Shown: positions 26,034 to 33,684 of the stretch, piece after piece
Layout: the number at the start of each line of letters is the position of its first letter
Numbering within the stretch: the stretch's first letter is position 1
Assembly: GCA_022600975.1 (NCBI GenBank)
Contig: JAHZJJ010000010.1
Location: 1 to 33,684 of the forward strand
Origin: Gammaproteobacteria bacterium
GTDB lineage: Bacteria > Pseudomonadota > Gammaproteobacteria > Pseudomonadales > Cellvibrionaceae
Reading direction: 5' to 3'
DNA length: 33,684 nucleotides
Made by a program: the position numbers and the translations under genes
The notes under the pieces: generated by a model
The model's database searches: none
What the model was told of the DNA's origin: nothing
Seen by the model: only the letters and a program-made list of their open reading frames with translations

Positions 26034-26567
26034 ATGTCTCGAGTAGCAAAAAATCCAGTCACTATCCCCGCTGGCGTAAGTGTTGATCTGAAAGGTCAAG
26101 ACATAGCCGTTAAAGGTGCTATAGGCAATCTCAAATTGTCATTGCATCCGGAAGTTGACGTTAATCAGGGCGGAGATCAGCTGACCTTTGCCGCACGCAG
26201 TAGCTCTAAACAGGCGCGTGCACTGGCGGGTACCACCCGTGCACTAGTCAACAACATGGTTGTTGGTGTCAGCCAGGGTTTTGAAAAGAAACTGGTATTA
26301 AATGGCGTTGGTTATCGAGCAAAATCCACTGGTAAAACGGTGAATTTGGTTTTAGGTTTTTCACATCCAGTGGATTACAAACTGCCGGAAGGTGTTAGCG
26401 CCGAAACTCCAACCCAGACAGAAGTCGTGCTTAAAAGCAGTGACAAACAACTGTTGGGTCAAGTAGCTGCTGAAATCCGCGCATTTCGCCCACCGGAGCC
26501 TTACAAGGGTAAAGGCGTTCGCTATGCGGATGAGCGCGTTTATCGCAAAGAGGCTAAGAAGAAGTAA
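26034..26567 (+). CDS. rplF: 50S ribosomal protein L6
   Basis: 177 aa, the same as E. coli, with two repeated L6 domains. Visible are [15 protein letters not shown] and, near the end, [20 protein letters not shown]. It lies near the GTPase-associated centre. GGGGGG precedes the ATG. Confidence 0.98.
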   Translation: MSRVAKNPVTIPAGVSVDLKGQDIAVKGAIGNLKLSLHPEVDVNQGGDQLTFAARSSSKQARALAGTTRALVNNMVVGVSQGFEKKLVLNGVGYRAKSTGKTVNLVLGFSHPVDYKLPEGVSAETPTQTEVVLKSSDKQLLGQVAAEIRAFRPPEPYKGKGVRYADERVYRKEAKKK

Positions 26568-26576
26568 GGCATTGAT

Positions 26577-26927
26577 ATGAACGTTAAAAAGCAATCCCGC
26601 TTGCGCCGTGCACGTCGTGCCCGCGCCAAGTTTCGTCAATTGGGTGCCACTCGCCTGACAGTGAATCGCACTCCACGTCATATATACGCACAGATCCTGT
26701 CGGCCTCTGGCGACAAGGTGTTGGCAGCCGCCTCTACCTTGGACCAGGGGTTTACTGAGAGCAAAACTGGTAATGTCGATGCAGCTAAAGCGGTTGGCGC
26801 TCTGGTTGCAGAGCGTGCGCGAGCTGCCGGTATTGAGTCAGTAGCTTTTGATCGTAGCGGTTTTAAATACCACGGTCGTATCAAGGCCTTGGCAGATGCT
26901 GCTCGTGAAGCTGGTCTGAAATTCTAA
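26577..26927 (+). CDS. rplR: 50S ribosomal protein L18
   Basis: 116 aa (E. coli 117). It binds 5S rRNA in the central protuberance. Typical elements: [64 protein letters not shown] lies 6 bases before the ATG, and it is closely packed between rplF and rpsE. Confidence 0.98.
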   Translation: MNVKKQSRLRRARRARAKFRQLGATRLTVNRTPRHIYAQILSASGDKVLAAASTLDQGFTESKTGNVDAAKAVGALVAERARAAGIESVAFDRSGFKYHGRIKALADAAREAGLKF

Positions 26928-26937
26928 GGGTTGAGTT

Positions 26938-27444
26938 ATGGCTAGAGAGAAAGAGAAAAGCAACGACGAAGGCATGCAAGAGAAGTTGGTGCAAGTCAAC
27001 CGTGTTGCTAAAACTGTAAAAGGTGGACGCATTTTTGCCTTTACTGCACTGACGGTAGTCGGCGATGGCAATGGCCGTGTTGGTTTTGGTCGCGGCAAAG
27101 CGCGCGAAGTGCCAGCAGCAATTCAAAAGGCGATGGAAGCTGCGCGCCGCAACATGATTCAGATGGACTTAAATGGCGATACCATTCAATATGCATTGAC
27201 AGGTCGTCATGGCGGTTCAAAAGTGTATATGCAGCCTGCCTCCGAAGGTACCGGCGTTATCGCTGGTGGCGCCATGCGTTCGGTGTTGGAAATGGCCGGG
27301 GTGCACAATGTGCTTGCCAAGTGCTATGGCTCCACTAATCCGGTGAATGTTGTACGGGCCACTTTCAGTGCTCTGGAACAGATGAACAGTCCGGAAAGTG
27401 TTGCTGCCAAGCGCGGCAAATCCGTTGAAGAAATCATGAGCTGA
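26938..27444 (+). CDS. rpsE: 30S ribosomal protein S5
   Basis: 168 aa (E. coli 167). The double-stranded RNA-binding half has [20 protein letters not shown] and [20 protein letters not shown]. The second half contains [20 protein letters not shown]. The VKGGR spectinomycin-loop region looks wild type. Confidence 0.98.
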   Translation: MAREKEKSNDEGMQEKLVQVNRVAKTVKGGRIFAFTALTVVGDGNGRVGFGRGKAREVPAAIQKAMEAARRNMIQMDLNGDTIQYALTGRHGGSKVYMQPASEGTGVIAGGAMRSVLEMAGVHNVLAKCYGSTNPVNVVRATFSALEQMNSPESVAAKRGKSVEEIMS

Positions 27445-27480
27445 TTCCAGCTTGAGAAGGCTTGATAGTGGGTTAAAACC

Positions 27481-27666
27481 ATGTCTAAAAAGACTATTAA
27501 AGTTACCCTGACCAAAAGTATCGCCGGGCGTTTGAGAAGTCATCGTGCCTGTGTTACTGGTTTGGGGCTTCGTCGTATCGGTCATACTGTGGAGGTGGAG
27601 GATACACCTTCAGTGCGCGGCATGATCAACAAAGCGAATTATTTGTTAAAAGTGGAGGGGGAATAA
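27481..27666 (+). CDS. rpmD: 50S ribosomal protein L30
   Basis: 61 aa (E. coli 59). The small ferredoxin-like protein begins [20 protein letters not shown] and has the [20 protein letters not shown] core. One base separates its stop from rplO. Confidence 0.97.
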   Translation: MSKKTIKVTLTKSIAGRLRSHRACVTGLGLRRIGHTVEVEDTPSVRGMINKANYLLKVEGE

Positions 27667-27667
27667 C

Positions 27668-28102
27668 ATGCGTTTGAATACCTTGTCTCCCACTGAAGGC
27701 CATAAGCACAGTGGTAAACGTGTTGGTCGCGGCATTGGCAGCGGTCTTGGCAAAACTGGTGGTCGCGGCCATAAAGGTCAGAAATCCCGTTCCGGTGGCA
27801 CCGTTCGCCCGGGTTTTGAAGGCGGCCAGATGCCGTTGCAAAAGCGCTTGCCAAAGTATGGTTTTAGCGCCCGGGTGGGTCGCTTTAGAGCAGAGATTCG
27901 TCTGGGTGAGTTAGCCAAAGTCGAAGCTGAGACTATTGATTTGGCAGCATTGAAAGACGCCGATTTGATCGATGCTCATATTAAGCGCGCTAAAGTGTTT
28001 TTGTCTGGTGAGCTGACAAAGGCGGTTACCCTAAAAGGGTTGGCTGTCACCAAGGGCGCCAGAGCAGCAATTGAAGCTGCTGGCGGCAAAATAGAAGATT
28101 AA
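27668..28102 (+). CDS. rplO: 50S ribosomal protein L15
   Basis: 144 aa, the same as E. coli. The glycine- and arginine-rich N-terminal extension ([20 protein letters not shown]) threads the 50S core; the globular C-terminal half carries [28 protein letters not shown] overlaps the end of rpmD and serves as its ribosome-binding site. Confidence 0.98.
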   Translation: MRLNTLSPTEGHKHSGKRVGRGIGSGLGKTGGRGHKGQKSRSGGTVRPGFEGGQMPLQKRLPKYGFSARVGRFRAEIRLGELAKVEAETIDLAALKDADLIDAHIKRAKVFLSGELTKAVTLKGLAVTKGARAAIEAAGGKIED

Positions 28103-28113
28103 TCGAGGCCCCT

Positions 28114-29460
28114 ATGGCACGACCAGGATCCGGCACGAATGCGCTAAGCAAGGGAAAAGGGTTGGGCGAGCTCTGGGCTCGTCTACGATTTCTGTTTCTT
28201 GCGATACTAGTTTATCGCCTCGGAACACATATACCGGTACCGGGTATTGATCCGGAGAAACTGGCGAATTTGTTTACTCAAAACCAGGATACAATTCTGG
28301 GCTTGTTTAATATGTTCTCCGGTGGTGCACTGGAGCGCATGAGTATCCTGGCACTCGGTATAATGCCTTACATATCGGCTTCTATTATCATGCAGCTGAT
28401 GACGGCGGTAACGCCTAGCTTGGAAGCATTGAAGAAAGAAGGCGATGCCGGCAGGCGCAAGATCAACCAATACACACGCTACCTGACGCTATTATTGGCG
28501 CTGGTGCAAGGTATCGGGATGACTTTTGGCTTGGCGGGGCAAAATCTAGCCTATTCTGCCGAGCCGGCGTTCGGTTTTTATTTTGTCGCTGTGGTATCAC
28601 TGGTGACTGGTGCCGTGTTTATGATGTGGCTGGGAGAGCAAATTACCGAACGCGGTATTGGCAACGGTATTTCTATGCTGATTTTTGCCGGTATTGTCGC
28701 GGGTCTTCCCAGAGCCATTGGCCAGGCATTTGAGCAGGCGCGCCAAGGTGAACTGCACATTTTAATGTTGCTGGCAATTGGTTTTGTGGCGATTGCGGTG
28801 GTGTATTTTGTGGTGGTTATGGAGCGCGGGCAGCGTCGTATTACCATCAATCATGCCCGACGCCAAGCTGGTCGTTACTCTCAGGCGCCGGCGGCACAAG
28901 CTAGTCATCTGCCTCTTAAGGTGAATATGGCTGGTGTTATTCCGGTGATTTTTGCCAGCAGTATTTTGCTATTTCCGGCTACGCTGGCCCAGTGGTTCGG
29001 CGAAGGTGGCGAAGGTCTTGGCGCCGATTTATTGCAAAAGATGGCGCTGGCTCTAGGACCGGGGCAGCCGTTGAACATTATTTTGTTCGCTGGTCTGATT
29101 GGTTTTTTCTGTTTCTTTTATACGGCGTTGATGTTTAACCCTAATGAAGTGGCAGATAATCTGAAAAAATCCGGTGCCTATGTACCAGGTATCCGCCCAG
29201 GTGAGCAGACTGCTCGCTATATTGACAGCGTATTGACACGCTTGACCCTGGTGGGGGCTGTGTATATTGCACTGGTTTCCCTACTACCCCAATTCCTAGT
29301 GGTGGGGTTGAATATCCCCTTTTACCTGGGAGGTACCTCACTGTTGATCGTTGTGGTTGTGGTGATGGATTTTATGGCGCAGGTACAATCGCATTTGTTG
29401 TCCCACCAGTATGAAGGGATGATGAAAAAAGCAAACCTGCAAAATTATGGGCGCCGCTAA
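28114..29460 (+). CDS. secY: Preprotein translocase subunit SecY
   Basis: 448 aa (E. coli 443) with ten membrane segments. It forms the Sec channel with SecE and SecG and accepts SecA- or ribosome-delivered proteins. Visible: [18 protein letters not shown] after the first segment, [20 protein letters not shown], the cytoplasmic loop [20 protein letters not shown], and the conserved C-terminal [20 protein letters not shown]. It is in its standard place between rplO and rpmJ. Confidence 0.99.
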   Translation: MARPGSGTNALSKGKGLGELWARLRFLFLAILVYRLGTHIPVPGIDPEKLANLFTQNQDTILGLFNMFSGGALERMSILALGIMPYISASIIMQLMTAVTPSLEALKKEGDAGRRKINQYTRYLTLLLALVQGIGMTFGLAGQNLAYSAEPAFGFYFVAVVSLVTGAVFMMWLGEQITERGIGNGISMLIFAGIVAGLPRAIGQAFEQARQGELHILMLLAIGFVAIAVVYFVVVMERGQRRITINHARRQAGRYSQAPAAQASHLPLKVNMAGVIPVIFASSILLFPATLAQWFGEGGEGLGADLLQKMALALGPGQPLNIILFAGLIGFFCFFYTALMFNPNEVADNLKKSGAYVPGIRPGEQTARYIDSVLTRLTLVGAVYIALVSLLPQFLVVGLNIPFYLGGTSLLIVVVVVMDFMAQVQSHLLSHQYEGMMKKANLQNYGRR

Positions 29461-29502
29461 GCGGTGACTTCGCAGCAAGATTGAATTAGGTGAGATAAGG
29501 TC

Positions 29503-29619
29503 ATGAAAGTACGGGCTTCGGTAAAAAAAATCTGCCGCAACTGTAAAATTGTGCGCCGCAAAGGTGTTCTACGTGTGATTTGTAATGCTGAGCCGCGCCA
29601 CAAGCAGCGTCAGGGTTAA
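29503..29619 (+). CDS. rpmJ: 50S ribosomal protein L36
   Basis: 38 aa: [20 protein letters not shown] and onwards to RHKQRQG. The zinc-ribbon ligands C11, C14, C27 and H33 are all present, so this is the zinc-binding form. TTAGGTGAGATAAGG lies upstream of the ATG. It is the last gene of the spc section; a terminator follows. Confidence 0.97.
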   Translation: MKVRASVKKICRNCKIVRRKGVLRVICNAEPRHKQRQG

Positions 29620-29693
29620 ATGAATCAAGTCATTGTCAGCCTTCTGGCAATGGATGAAACATTGAAGCTTTAAAGAGCTTTAGTGGGTCGAAT

Positions 29694-29723
29694 AGCCATC
29701 TCTCTTAGAGGGGCTGTTTTTTT
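29694..29723 (+). terminator. Terminator between the spc and alpha sections
   Basis: AGCCATCTCT pairs with AGAGGGGCT (one mismatch/bulge) and is followed by G and seven T (29717-29723). It lies 75 bases after rpmJ, so the alpha operon is at least partly a separate transcript. Confidence 0.7.
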
Positions 29724-29827
29724 AAAGGGGGCGTTGACTGTCGCTCTTGGTTCACTTTTACCATTGGGGAAGTGTCAGGGCTATTGTAATCTGGTGTATG
29801 AAAAGCTATGCTAGCGCGCCTTTTTGG

Positions 29828-29863
29828 TGGCGTTGATGGCTTTTTTGATCGCCGTCAACGTCA
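29828..29863 (+). promoter_or_regulatory. Leader hairpin upstream of rpsM (alpha-operon leader)
   Basis: TGGCGTTGATGGC at 29828-29840 pairs over 13 positions, with two G-U wobbles, to GCCGTCAACGTCA at 29851-29863. The 10-base loop is TTTTTTGATC. It lies 57 bases before rpsM. In E. coli S4 represses the alpha operon through a leader pseudoknot reaching the rpsM start; whether this hairpin has that job is inference. A promoter should lie between the terminator and rpsM, but I see no strong -35/-10 pair. Confidence 0.45.
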
Positions 29864-29920
29864 AATGTTGAATTGAGCTTAATATAAATATTTGGCTCAC
29901 AATACGTGGAGTATGCCTCT

Positions 29921-30277
29921 ATGGCACGTATTGCTGGTGTTAATGTGCCAGACCACAAGCACGCTGTGATCTCACTGACTCATATTTTTGGGGTGGGACT
30001 CACTCGGGCCAAGTTGATTCTGGCAGCGACTGGTATCGCTGAATCCACCAAACTTAAAGATCTTGCGGAAGATCAGCTGGAAGTACTGCGCGCTCAGGTT
30101 GCCAAGTTTTCTGTTGAAGGCGATCTGCGTCGGGAAGTTTCGATGAACATCAAGCGTTTGATGGACCTCGGTTGCTATCGTGGCTTACGTCACCGTCGCA
30201 GTCTGCCGCTTCGCGGTCAGCGCACTAAGACCAATGCTCGTACCCGTAAAGGGCCGCGCAAACCCATTCGCAAATAG
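29921..30277 (+). CDS. rpsM: 30S ribosomal protein S13
   Basis: 118 aa, the same as E. coli, from the ATG at 29921 ([20 protein letters not shown]). A GTG at 29906 would add five residues not found in the family, and GGAG at 29908 is the likely ribosome-binding site. S13 contacts 50S bridges B1a/B1b and the P-site tRNA. The C-terminal tail [20 protein letters not shown] is intact. Confidence 0.98.
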   Translation: MARIAGVNVPDHKHAVISLTHIFGVGLTRAKLILAATGIAESTKLKDLAEDQLEVLRAQVAKFSVEGDLRREVSMNIKRLMDLGCYRGLRHRRSLPLRGQRTKTNARTRKGPRKPIRK

Positions 30278-30343
30278 GTGAGTGGGTTAAGGTCTTCAAA
30301 CGCTCCTCTACAGGAGCCTGGTAACAGGATTTAGGATACTGGT

Positions 30344-30733
30344 ATGGCTAAGCCAAAAACTACTGTTCGCAAAAAGGTCAAAAAGACCGTTGTCGACGGT
30401 GTTGCCCACATCCACGCATCGTTTAACAACACGATCGTAACGATCACTGATCGTCAAGGCAACACGCTGAGCTGGGCAACCGCTGGTGGCTCAGGCTTTC
30501 GCGGTTCGCGCAAAAGCACGCCTTTTGCGGCTCAGGTAGCCGCTGAACGCGCCGGCACCGCTGCTCAGGATTATGGCCTGAAGAATCTTGATATTGAAGT
30601 TAAGGGCCCGGGGCCGGGTCGTGAATCAGCCGTACGCGCATTGAACAATTGCGGCTATAAGATCACCAATATCACCGATGTGACACCGATACCGCATAAT
30701 GGTTGTCGTCCGCCCAAGCAACGTCGCGGGTAA
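30344..30733 (+). CDS. rpsK: 30S ribosomal protein S11
   Basis: 129 aa, the same as E. coli. It lines the platform near the E-site mRNA path. Visible: [40 protein letters not shown] and the C-terminal [19 protein letters not shown] perfect 6-bp hairpin (GCTCCT/AGGAGC, 30302-30317) lies in the spacer before it. Confidence 0.98.
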   Translation: MAKPKTTVRKKVKKTVVDGVAHIHASFNNTIVTITDRQGNTLSWATAGGSGFRGSRKSTPFAAQVAAERAGTAAQDYGLKNLDIEVKGPGPGRESAVRALNNCGYKITNITDVTPIPHNGCRPPKQRRG

Positions 30734-30747
30734 GAGAGGCTGATAAA

Positions 30748-31368
30748 ATGGCAAGATATATTGGACCAAAATGTAAGCTTTCTCGCCGGGAAGGCACCGA
30801 TTTACAGCTGAAGAGCGGCGTACGTCCTCACGAATCAAAATGTCGTGCGGAAGCCAAACCAGGTATGCACGGCGCTGGTCGTGGCCGCCTATCTGATTTT
30901 GGTGTGCAGCTGCGTGAAAAGCAAAAAGTTCGCCGCATTTACGGCGTGCTGGAAAAGCAGTTCAGTAACTACTATAAGGAAGCAGCACGTCTTAAAGGTG
31001 CAACGGGTGAAAATCTGCTGCAGTTACTGGAAAAACGTCTGGATAATGTGGTGTATCGTATGGGCTTCGGCTCAACGCGCTCAGAGGCTCGCCAGCTGGT
31101 GGCCCACAAAGCGATTCTGGTTAATGGCCGCGCGGTTAATATTCCCTCCTATCAAGTACAGGCGGGTGATGTGGTTGCGGTGCGCGAAAAAGCCAAGAAG
31201 CAGATGCGCATTCAGAATTCTGTTTCTCTCGCCAACCAGCGTGGCGATGTCGAGTGGGTAGATGTCAACGCGAATAGTTTGGAAGGCACATTTAAGCGTG
31301 TTCCAGACCGTGTAGATTTGCCGGCAGAGATCAACGAAAACCTTATTGTGGAACATTACTCTAAGTAA
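30748..31368 (+). CDS. rpsD: 30S ribosomal protein S4
   Basis: 206 aa, the same as E. coli, from the ATG at 30748 ([20 protein letters not shown]); the open frame upstream overlaps rpsK and is not translated. S4 initiates 16S assembly and represses the alpha operon in E. coli. The S4 RNA-binding fold [20 protein letters not shown] is near residue 92-111. It is the long proteobacterial type without the N-terminal four-cysteine zinc site. Confidence 0.98.
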   Translation: MARYIGPKCKLSRREGTDLQLKSGVRPHESKCRAEAKPGMHGAGRGRLSDFGVQLREKQKVRRIYGVLEKQFSNYYKEAARLKGATGENLLQLLEKRLDNVVYRMGFGSTRSEARQLVAHKAILVNGRAVNIPSYQVQAGDVVAVREKAKKQMRIQNSVSLANQRGDVEWVDVNANSLEGTFKRVPDRVDLPAEINENLIVEHYSK

Positions 31369-31395
31369 GGCTAACAACTGTAAACAGGTATGGCT

Positions 31396-32400
31396 ATGCA
31401 GACTGCTGTCAACGACTTTTTGACACCTCGTCGTATTGATGTCACCGAATACCATCAGAGCCACGCCAAAGTGGTTCTCGAGCCTCTGGAGCGTGGTTTT
31501 GGCCATACGCTCGGCAGTGCATTACGTCGCATTTTGCTGTCTTCAATGCCGGGTTGTGCCGTCACCGAAGTGGAGATTGATGGTGTTGAACATGAGTACA
31601 GTGCGATTGAGGGTGTTCAGGAAGATGTTATCGAAATCCTGCTCAACCTGAAAGAAATTGCGGTGGTGATGCACGGCAAAGATCAGGCTGTACTCAACCT
31701 CAATAAAAAGGGTCCGGGGGTAGTGACTGCCGGAGACATTCAGGTGGATCACGATATTGAAATCGTTAATCCAGAGCATGTTATTGCCAATATTACCGGT
31801 GATGCTGAACTCAACCTGCGTTTGACTGTTGCACGCGGTCGTGGTTATCAACCAGCGGATGCCCGACGTGGCGAAGAAGATGAAACCTACGCGATTGGTC
31901 GTTTGCAATTGGATGCATCATACAGTCCAGTTCGACGTGTCTCTTACAGTGTTGAATCTGCACGAGTAGAACAGCGTACCGATTTGGATAAATTGGTTCT
32001 GGATCTTGAAACCAACGGCACCTTGGATGCGGAAGAGGCAATTCGCCGTGCAGCTACAATCTTGCAACAACAGTTGTCAGTATTTGTAGACCTGGAAGGT
32101 GAGAAAAATGCTCAGCCGGAAACCAAGGAAGAAGAAGTCGATCCAGTACTGTTACGTCCGGTGGATGATTTGGAATTGACAGTGCGTTCAGCAAACTGCC
32201 TTAAAGCAGAGAACATTTACTATATCGGTGATTTGATTCAACGCACCGAAGTAGAGTTGCTTAAGACACCAAATCTGGGCAAAAAGTCTCTGACTGAAAT
32301 CAAGGATGTTTTAGCCTCTCGCGGATTGTCCCTCGGTATGCGCCTTGAAAGCTGGCCGCCAGCAAGTCTCAAGGGCGATAGCAAGCTAAGTGTTTTGTAA
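31396..32400 (+). CDS. rpoA: RNA polymerase alpha subunit
   Basis: 334 aa (E. coli 329). I prefer the ATG at 31396 ([20 protein letters not shown]), because AGG at 31386-31388 is 7 bases before it but only one base from the ATG at 31390. The N-terminal domain (~1-235) drives dimerisation and beta/beta-prime assembly, with [20 protein letters not shown] conserved. A flexible linker (~236-250) leads to the C-terminal domain, whose [20 protein letters not shown] contains the Arg that contacts UP-element DNA. Confidence 0.99.
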   Translation: MQTAVNDFLTPRRIDVTEYHQSHAKVVLEPLERGFGHTLGSALRRILLSSMPGCAVTEVEIDGVEHEYSAIEGVQEDVIEILLNLKEIAVVMHGKDQAVLNLNKKGPGVVTAGDIQVDHDIEIVNPEHVIANITGDAELNLRLTVARGRGYQPADARRGEEDETYAIGRLQLDASYSPVRRVSYSVESARVEQRTDLDKLVLDLETNGTLDAEEAIRRAATILQQQLSVFVDLEGEKNAQPETKEEEVDPVLLRPVDDLELTVRSANCLKAENIYYIGDLIQRTEVELLKTPNLGKKSLTEIKDVLASRGLSLGMRLESWPPASLKGDSKLSVL

Positions 32401-32442
32401 GATTTTTTGTGCAAGTACTGCTTGCCTATAGTGAATTAACCC

Positions 32443-32472
32443 GAGCGGTGCTCGCCGAGGCAAACACCGCTC
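32443..32472 (+). promoter_or_regulatory. Hairpin in the rpoA-rplQ spacer
   Basis: GAGCGGTG at 32443-32450 pairs perfectly with CACCGCTC at 32465-32472, and an inner CTCG/CGAG can form. There is no U tract, so it is not a classic terminator. The 129-base rpoA-rplQ spacer is longer than usual and could hold an RNA processing or mRNA-stability element. Confidence 0.4.
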
Positions 32473-32529
32473 CAAAACGATCTGCTGAGGATTAATGGTC
32501 ATCGGCAATATATCGTAAGGAATTGAGTT

Positions 32530-32928
32530 ATGCGTCATCGCCATAGTGGTCGTAAATTCAGCCGCACCAGCGCTCATCGTGAGGCCATGTTTAAAAACAT
32601 GACCACCTCATTAGTAGAGCACGAACTGATTAAAACCACATTGCCAAAAGCCAAAGAATTACGTCGGGTTGCCGAGCCGTTGATCACTTTGGCTAAGAAG
32701 GATAGTGTTGCCAATCGTCGTCTTGCATTTGCCCGTATTCGCGATAAAGATGCAGTACGCAAATTATTTGATGATCTGGGCCCTCGCTACGAAGGCCGTC
32801 CAGGGGGGTATCTTCGCATTTTGAAGTGTGGCTTCCGTACGGGCGATAAAGCGCCCATGGCCTATGTTGAATTGGTTGATCGTAATCAAGAAGAAAGCGA
32901 TACCACAGCTGAAGCTGCCGAAGCGTAA
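32530..32928 (+). CDS. rplQ: 50S ribosomal protein L17
   Basis: 132 aa (E. coli 127). It begins [20 protein letters not shown] and has the conserved [20 protein letters not shown] and [20 protein letters not shown]. The extra residues are an acidic C-terminal tail ([14 protein letters not shown]). It is the final gene of the alpha operon, with AAGGA upstream and the terminator 16 bases after the stop. Confidence 0.98.
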   Translation: MRHRHSGRKFSRTSAHREAMFKNMTTSLVEHELIKTTLPKAKELRRVAEPLITLAKKDSVANRRLAFARIRDKDAVRKLFDDLGPRYEGRPGGYLRILKCGFRTGDKAPMAYVELVDRNQEESDTTAEAAEA

Positions 32929-32944
32929 GCTAAGCATTTTTATG

Positions 32945-32987
32945 GATAAACAAAGAAGCCGGTCATTGACCGGCTTCTTTGTTTATC
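32945..32987. terminator. Terminator of the ribosomal superoperon
   Basis: A perfect 21-bp inverted repeat (32945-32965 with 32967-32987) has the core AAGAAGCCGGTCA/TGACCGGCTTCTT. Its A-rich left and T-rich right flanks form the usual A-stem-T terminator in both directions. Confidence 0.9.
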
Positions 32988-33067
32988 AAACCCGTGTGCC
33001 AGGCTCGTATGCGCGCTTCTGTGGGCGGATAGACGCAAAAGCTTAGCTCCACTTAATATCCTAAACC

Positions 33068-33147
33068 ACAGTTGGGCGTGCAAAAGCTGTGTAAGTTATT
33101 GGTGATAAGACCTTTTAGTTTGTCAGGTGCATCAATAACTTGTGTAG
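33068..33147. repeat. Short dispersed repeat, copy B (two inverted half copies)
   Basis: 33068-33104 matches the minus strand of 10201-10237 at 30 of 37 positions. 33124-33147 matches the plus strand of 10195-10218 at 22 of 24. The two halves are thus inverted copies of one sequence. Plus-strand translation reads TVGRAKAV and then a stop, and the minus strand reads STQVIDAPDKLKGL, echoing the copy beside trkH. No intact gene is present in 32988-33216. Confidence 0.45.
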
Positions 33148-33216
33148 ACTTACGTGATCCTATGGTTTCTAGGGGTATGGCAATCTTTTTAAGACAACAA
33201 TCTGAAAGTGATTTTT

Positions 33217-33465
33217 GTGACTGTAGAGCAATTATTGGAAACTTTAACCCCACAAATTGTGGATAGCCTACGGCGCGCCATTGAATTGGGTAAGTGGCCC
33301 AATGGCGTGATTTTAGATCAGCGACAAATAGAGTTGTGCACGGAAGCGCTGATACGTTGGGAATATCGCAATCTTAATTGCGAAACCCGTTCGGGTTATA
33401 TTTCCGTGAGCTGTGAAAAAACTAAGCAGGCTGAAGCGGAACAAATTTTACGTTGGAAGGGTTAA
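33217..33465 (+). CDS. DUF1315 (YeaC-like) family protein
   Basis: 82 aa from the GTG at 33217 (VTVEQLLETLTPQIVDSLRR); an in-frame GTG at 33208 would add three residues. Family members typically start like (M)xxxxLxxxxPExxxSLKRAVELGKWPDG. Here the hallmark SLRRAIELGKWPNGVILDQR is followed by a helical ALIRWEYRNL. DUF1315/YeaC is a small cytoplasmic protein of unknown function, widespread in Gammaproteobacteria. There is only a weak AAAGTG ribosome-binding site. The gene stands alone between the superoperon terminator and the window edge. Confidence 0.8.
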   Translation: MTVEQLLETLTPQIVDSLRRAIELGKWPNGVILDQRQIELCTEALIRWEYRNLNCETRSGYISVSCEKTKQAEAEQILRWKG

Positions 33466-33499
33466 GTGCTTGAATTAGGCTGTCGTACCACAGAAAGGC

Positions 33500-33515
33500 T
33501 AATTCGAACGAATTA
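33500..33515. promoter_or_regulatory. 16-bp operator-like palindrome
   Basis: TAATTCGAACGAATTA is a perfect 7-bp inverted repeat around AA, in AT-rich DNA just beyond the DUF1315 stop. It is the size and form of a dimeric repressor site, but no regulator or target is in view. The remaining 33516-33684 shows a small AGTCGC/GCGACT hairpin (33583-33610) and no convincing gene. Confidence 0.25.
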
Positions 33516-33684
33516 ACAAAAAGTTAAATAATGTAAACTGAATTATTATTTTAGAACAACCTTCTATATGGTGAACTGGAGGAGTCGCCTACATAAAAAA
33601 TTTTGCGACTGCCCCCCCATCATCGGATTAGGGTGCGGCTCTTTTCTAACGACGAATTTTTAAGCAACTTTGGGTAATTTTTGG

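Noticed and set aside
29831..29860. Hairpin before rpsM as a rho-independent terminator
   Set aside because: The T run is in the loop and not after the stem; the true terminator is the earlier hairpin at 29694-29723.
33053..33253. 66-codon minus-strand frame beyond rplQ
   Set aside because: It overlaps the start of the DUF1315 gene and is partly made of the decayed repeat, so a working gene is unlikely.
1..33684. CRISPR array, rRNA operon or toxin-antitoxin module other than the left-edge pair
   Set aside because: No regularly spaced direct repeats, no rRNA-like stretches and no recognisable small TA pairs were found on either strand.

Overview
The window reads as a Gammaproteobacterium. 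The order def-fmt-rsmB-trkA-trkH beside a divergent LysM gene and dprA, and ribosomal proteins very close to Escherichia/Pseudomonas forms, support this. A chitin-type AA10 LPMO and a large TonB-dependent receptor suggest a marine polysaccharide degrader of the Cellvibrionales/Microbulbifer kind; the genus is inference.

Layout. (1) 1-7754 is accessory DNA, visibly AT-rich at the left. It holds the 3' end of an Rhs/polymorphic-toxin-like gene with a candidate immunity gene, mobile-element scars, a frameshifted secreted-protein gene, a secreted AA10 LPMO (minus), a tandem pair of secreted DUF4360 proteins with a sigma-54-like promoter upstream, and a TonB-dependent receptor (minus). (2) 7755-9968 is fadE (acyl-CoA dehydrogenase), followed one base after its stop by a 169-bp MITE-like palindrome flanked by CTAG. 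(3) 10274-16145 (minus) is a housekeeping run transcribed def, fmt, rsmB, trkA, trkH: N-terminal maturation of new proteins, 16S rRNA methylation and K+ uptake. (4) 16296-18591 (plus) has a LysM protein and dprA. (5) 18768-32987 is a complete S10-spc-alpha superoperon (rpsJ to rplQ, with secY, rpmJ and rpoA). It has a near-consensus promoter and a leader hairpin, and ends at a perfect 21-bp-stem terminator. (6) 32988-33684 holds a decayed repeat, a small DUF1315 (YeaC-like) gene and an unassigned edge.

The ribosomal genes appear intact and canonical. Points worth a second look are the left-edge toxin/immunity pair, the tandem DUF4360 genes and their possible sigma-54 control, the MITE, a short coding-derived repeat found beside trkH and again beyond rplQ, the direct dprA-rpsJ junction without the str operon (rpsL-rpsG-fusA-tuf), and structured spacers inside the alpha operon. 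I saw no rRNA, tRNA or CRISPR array, and no clearly novel multi-gene system.
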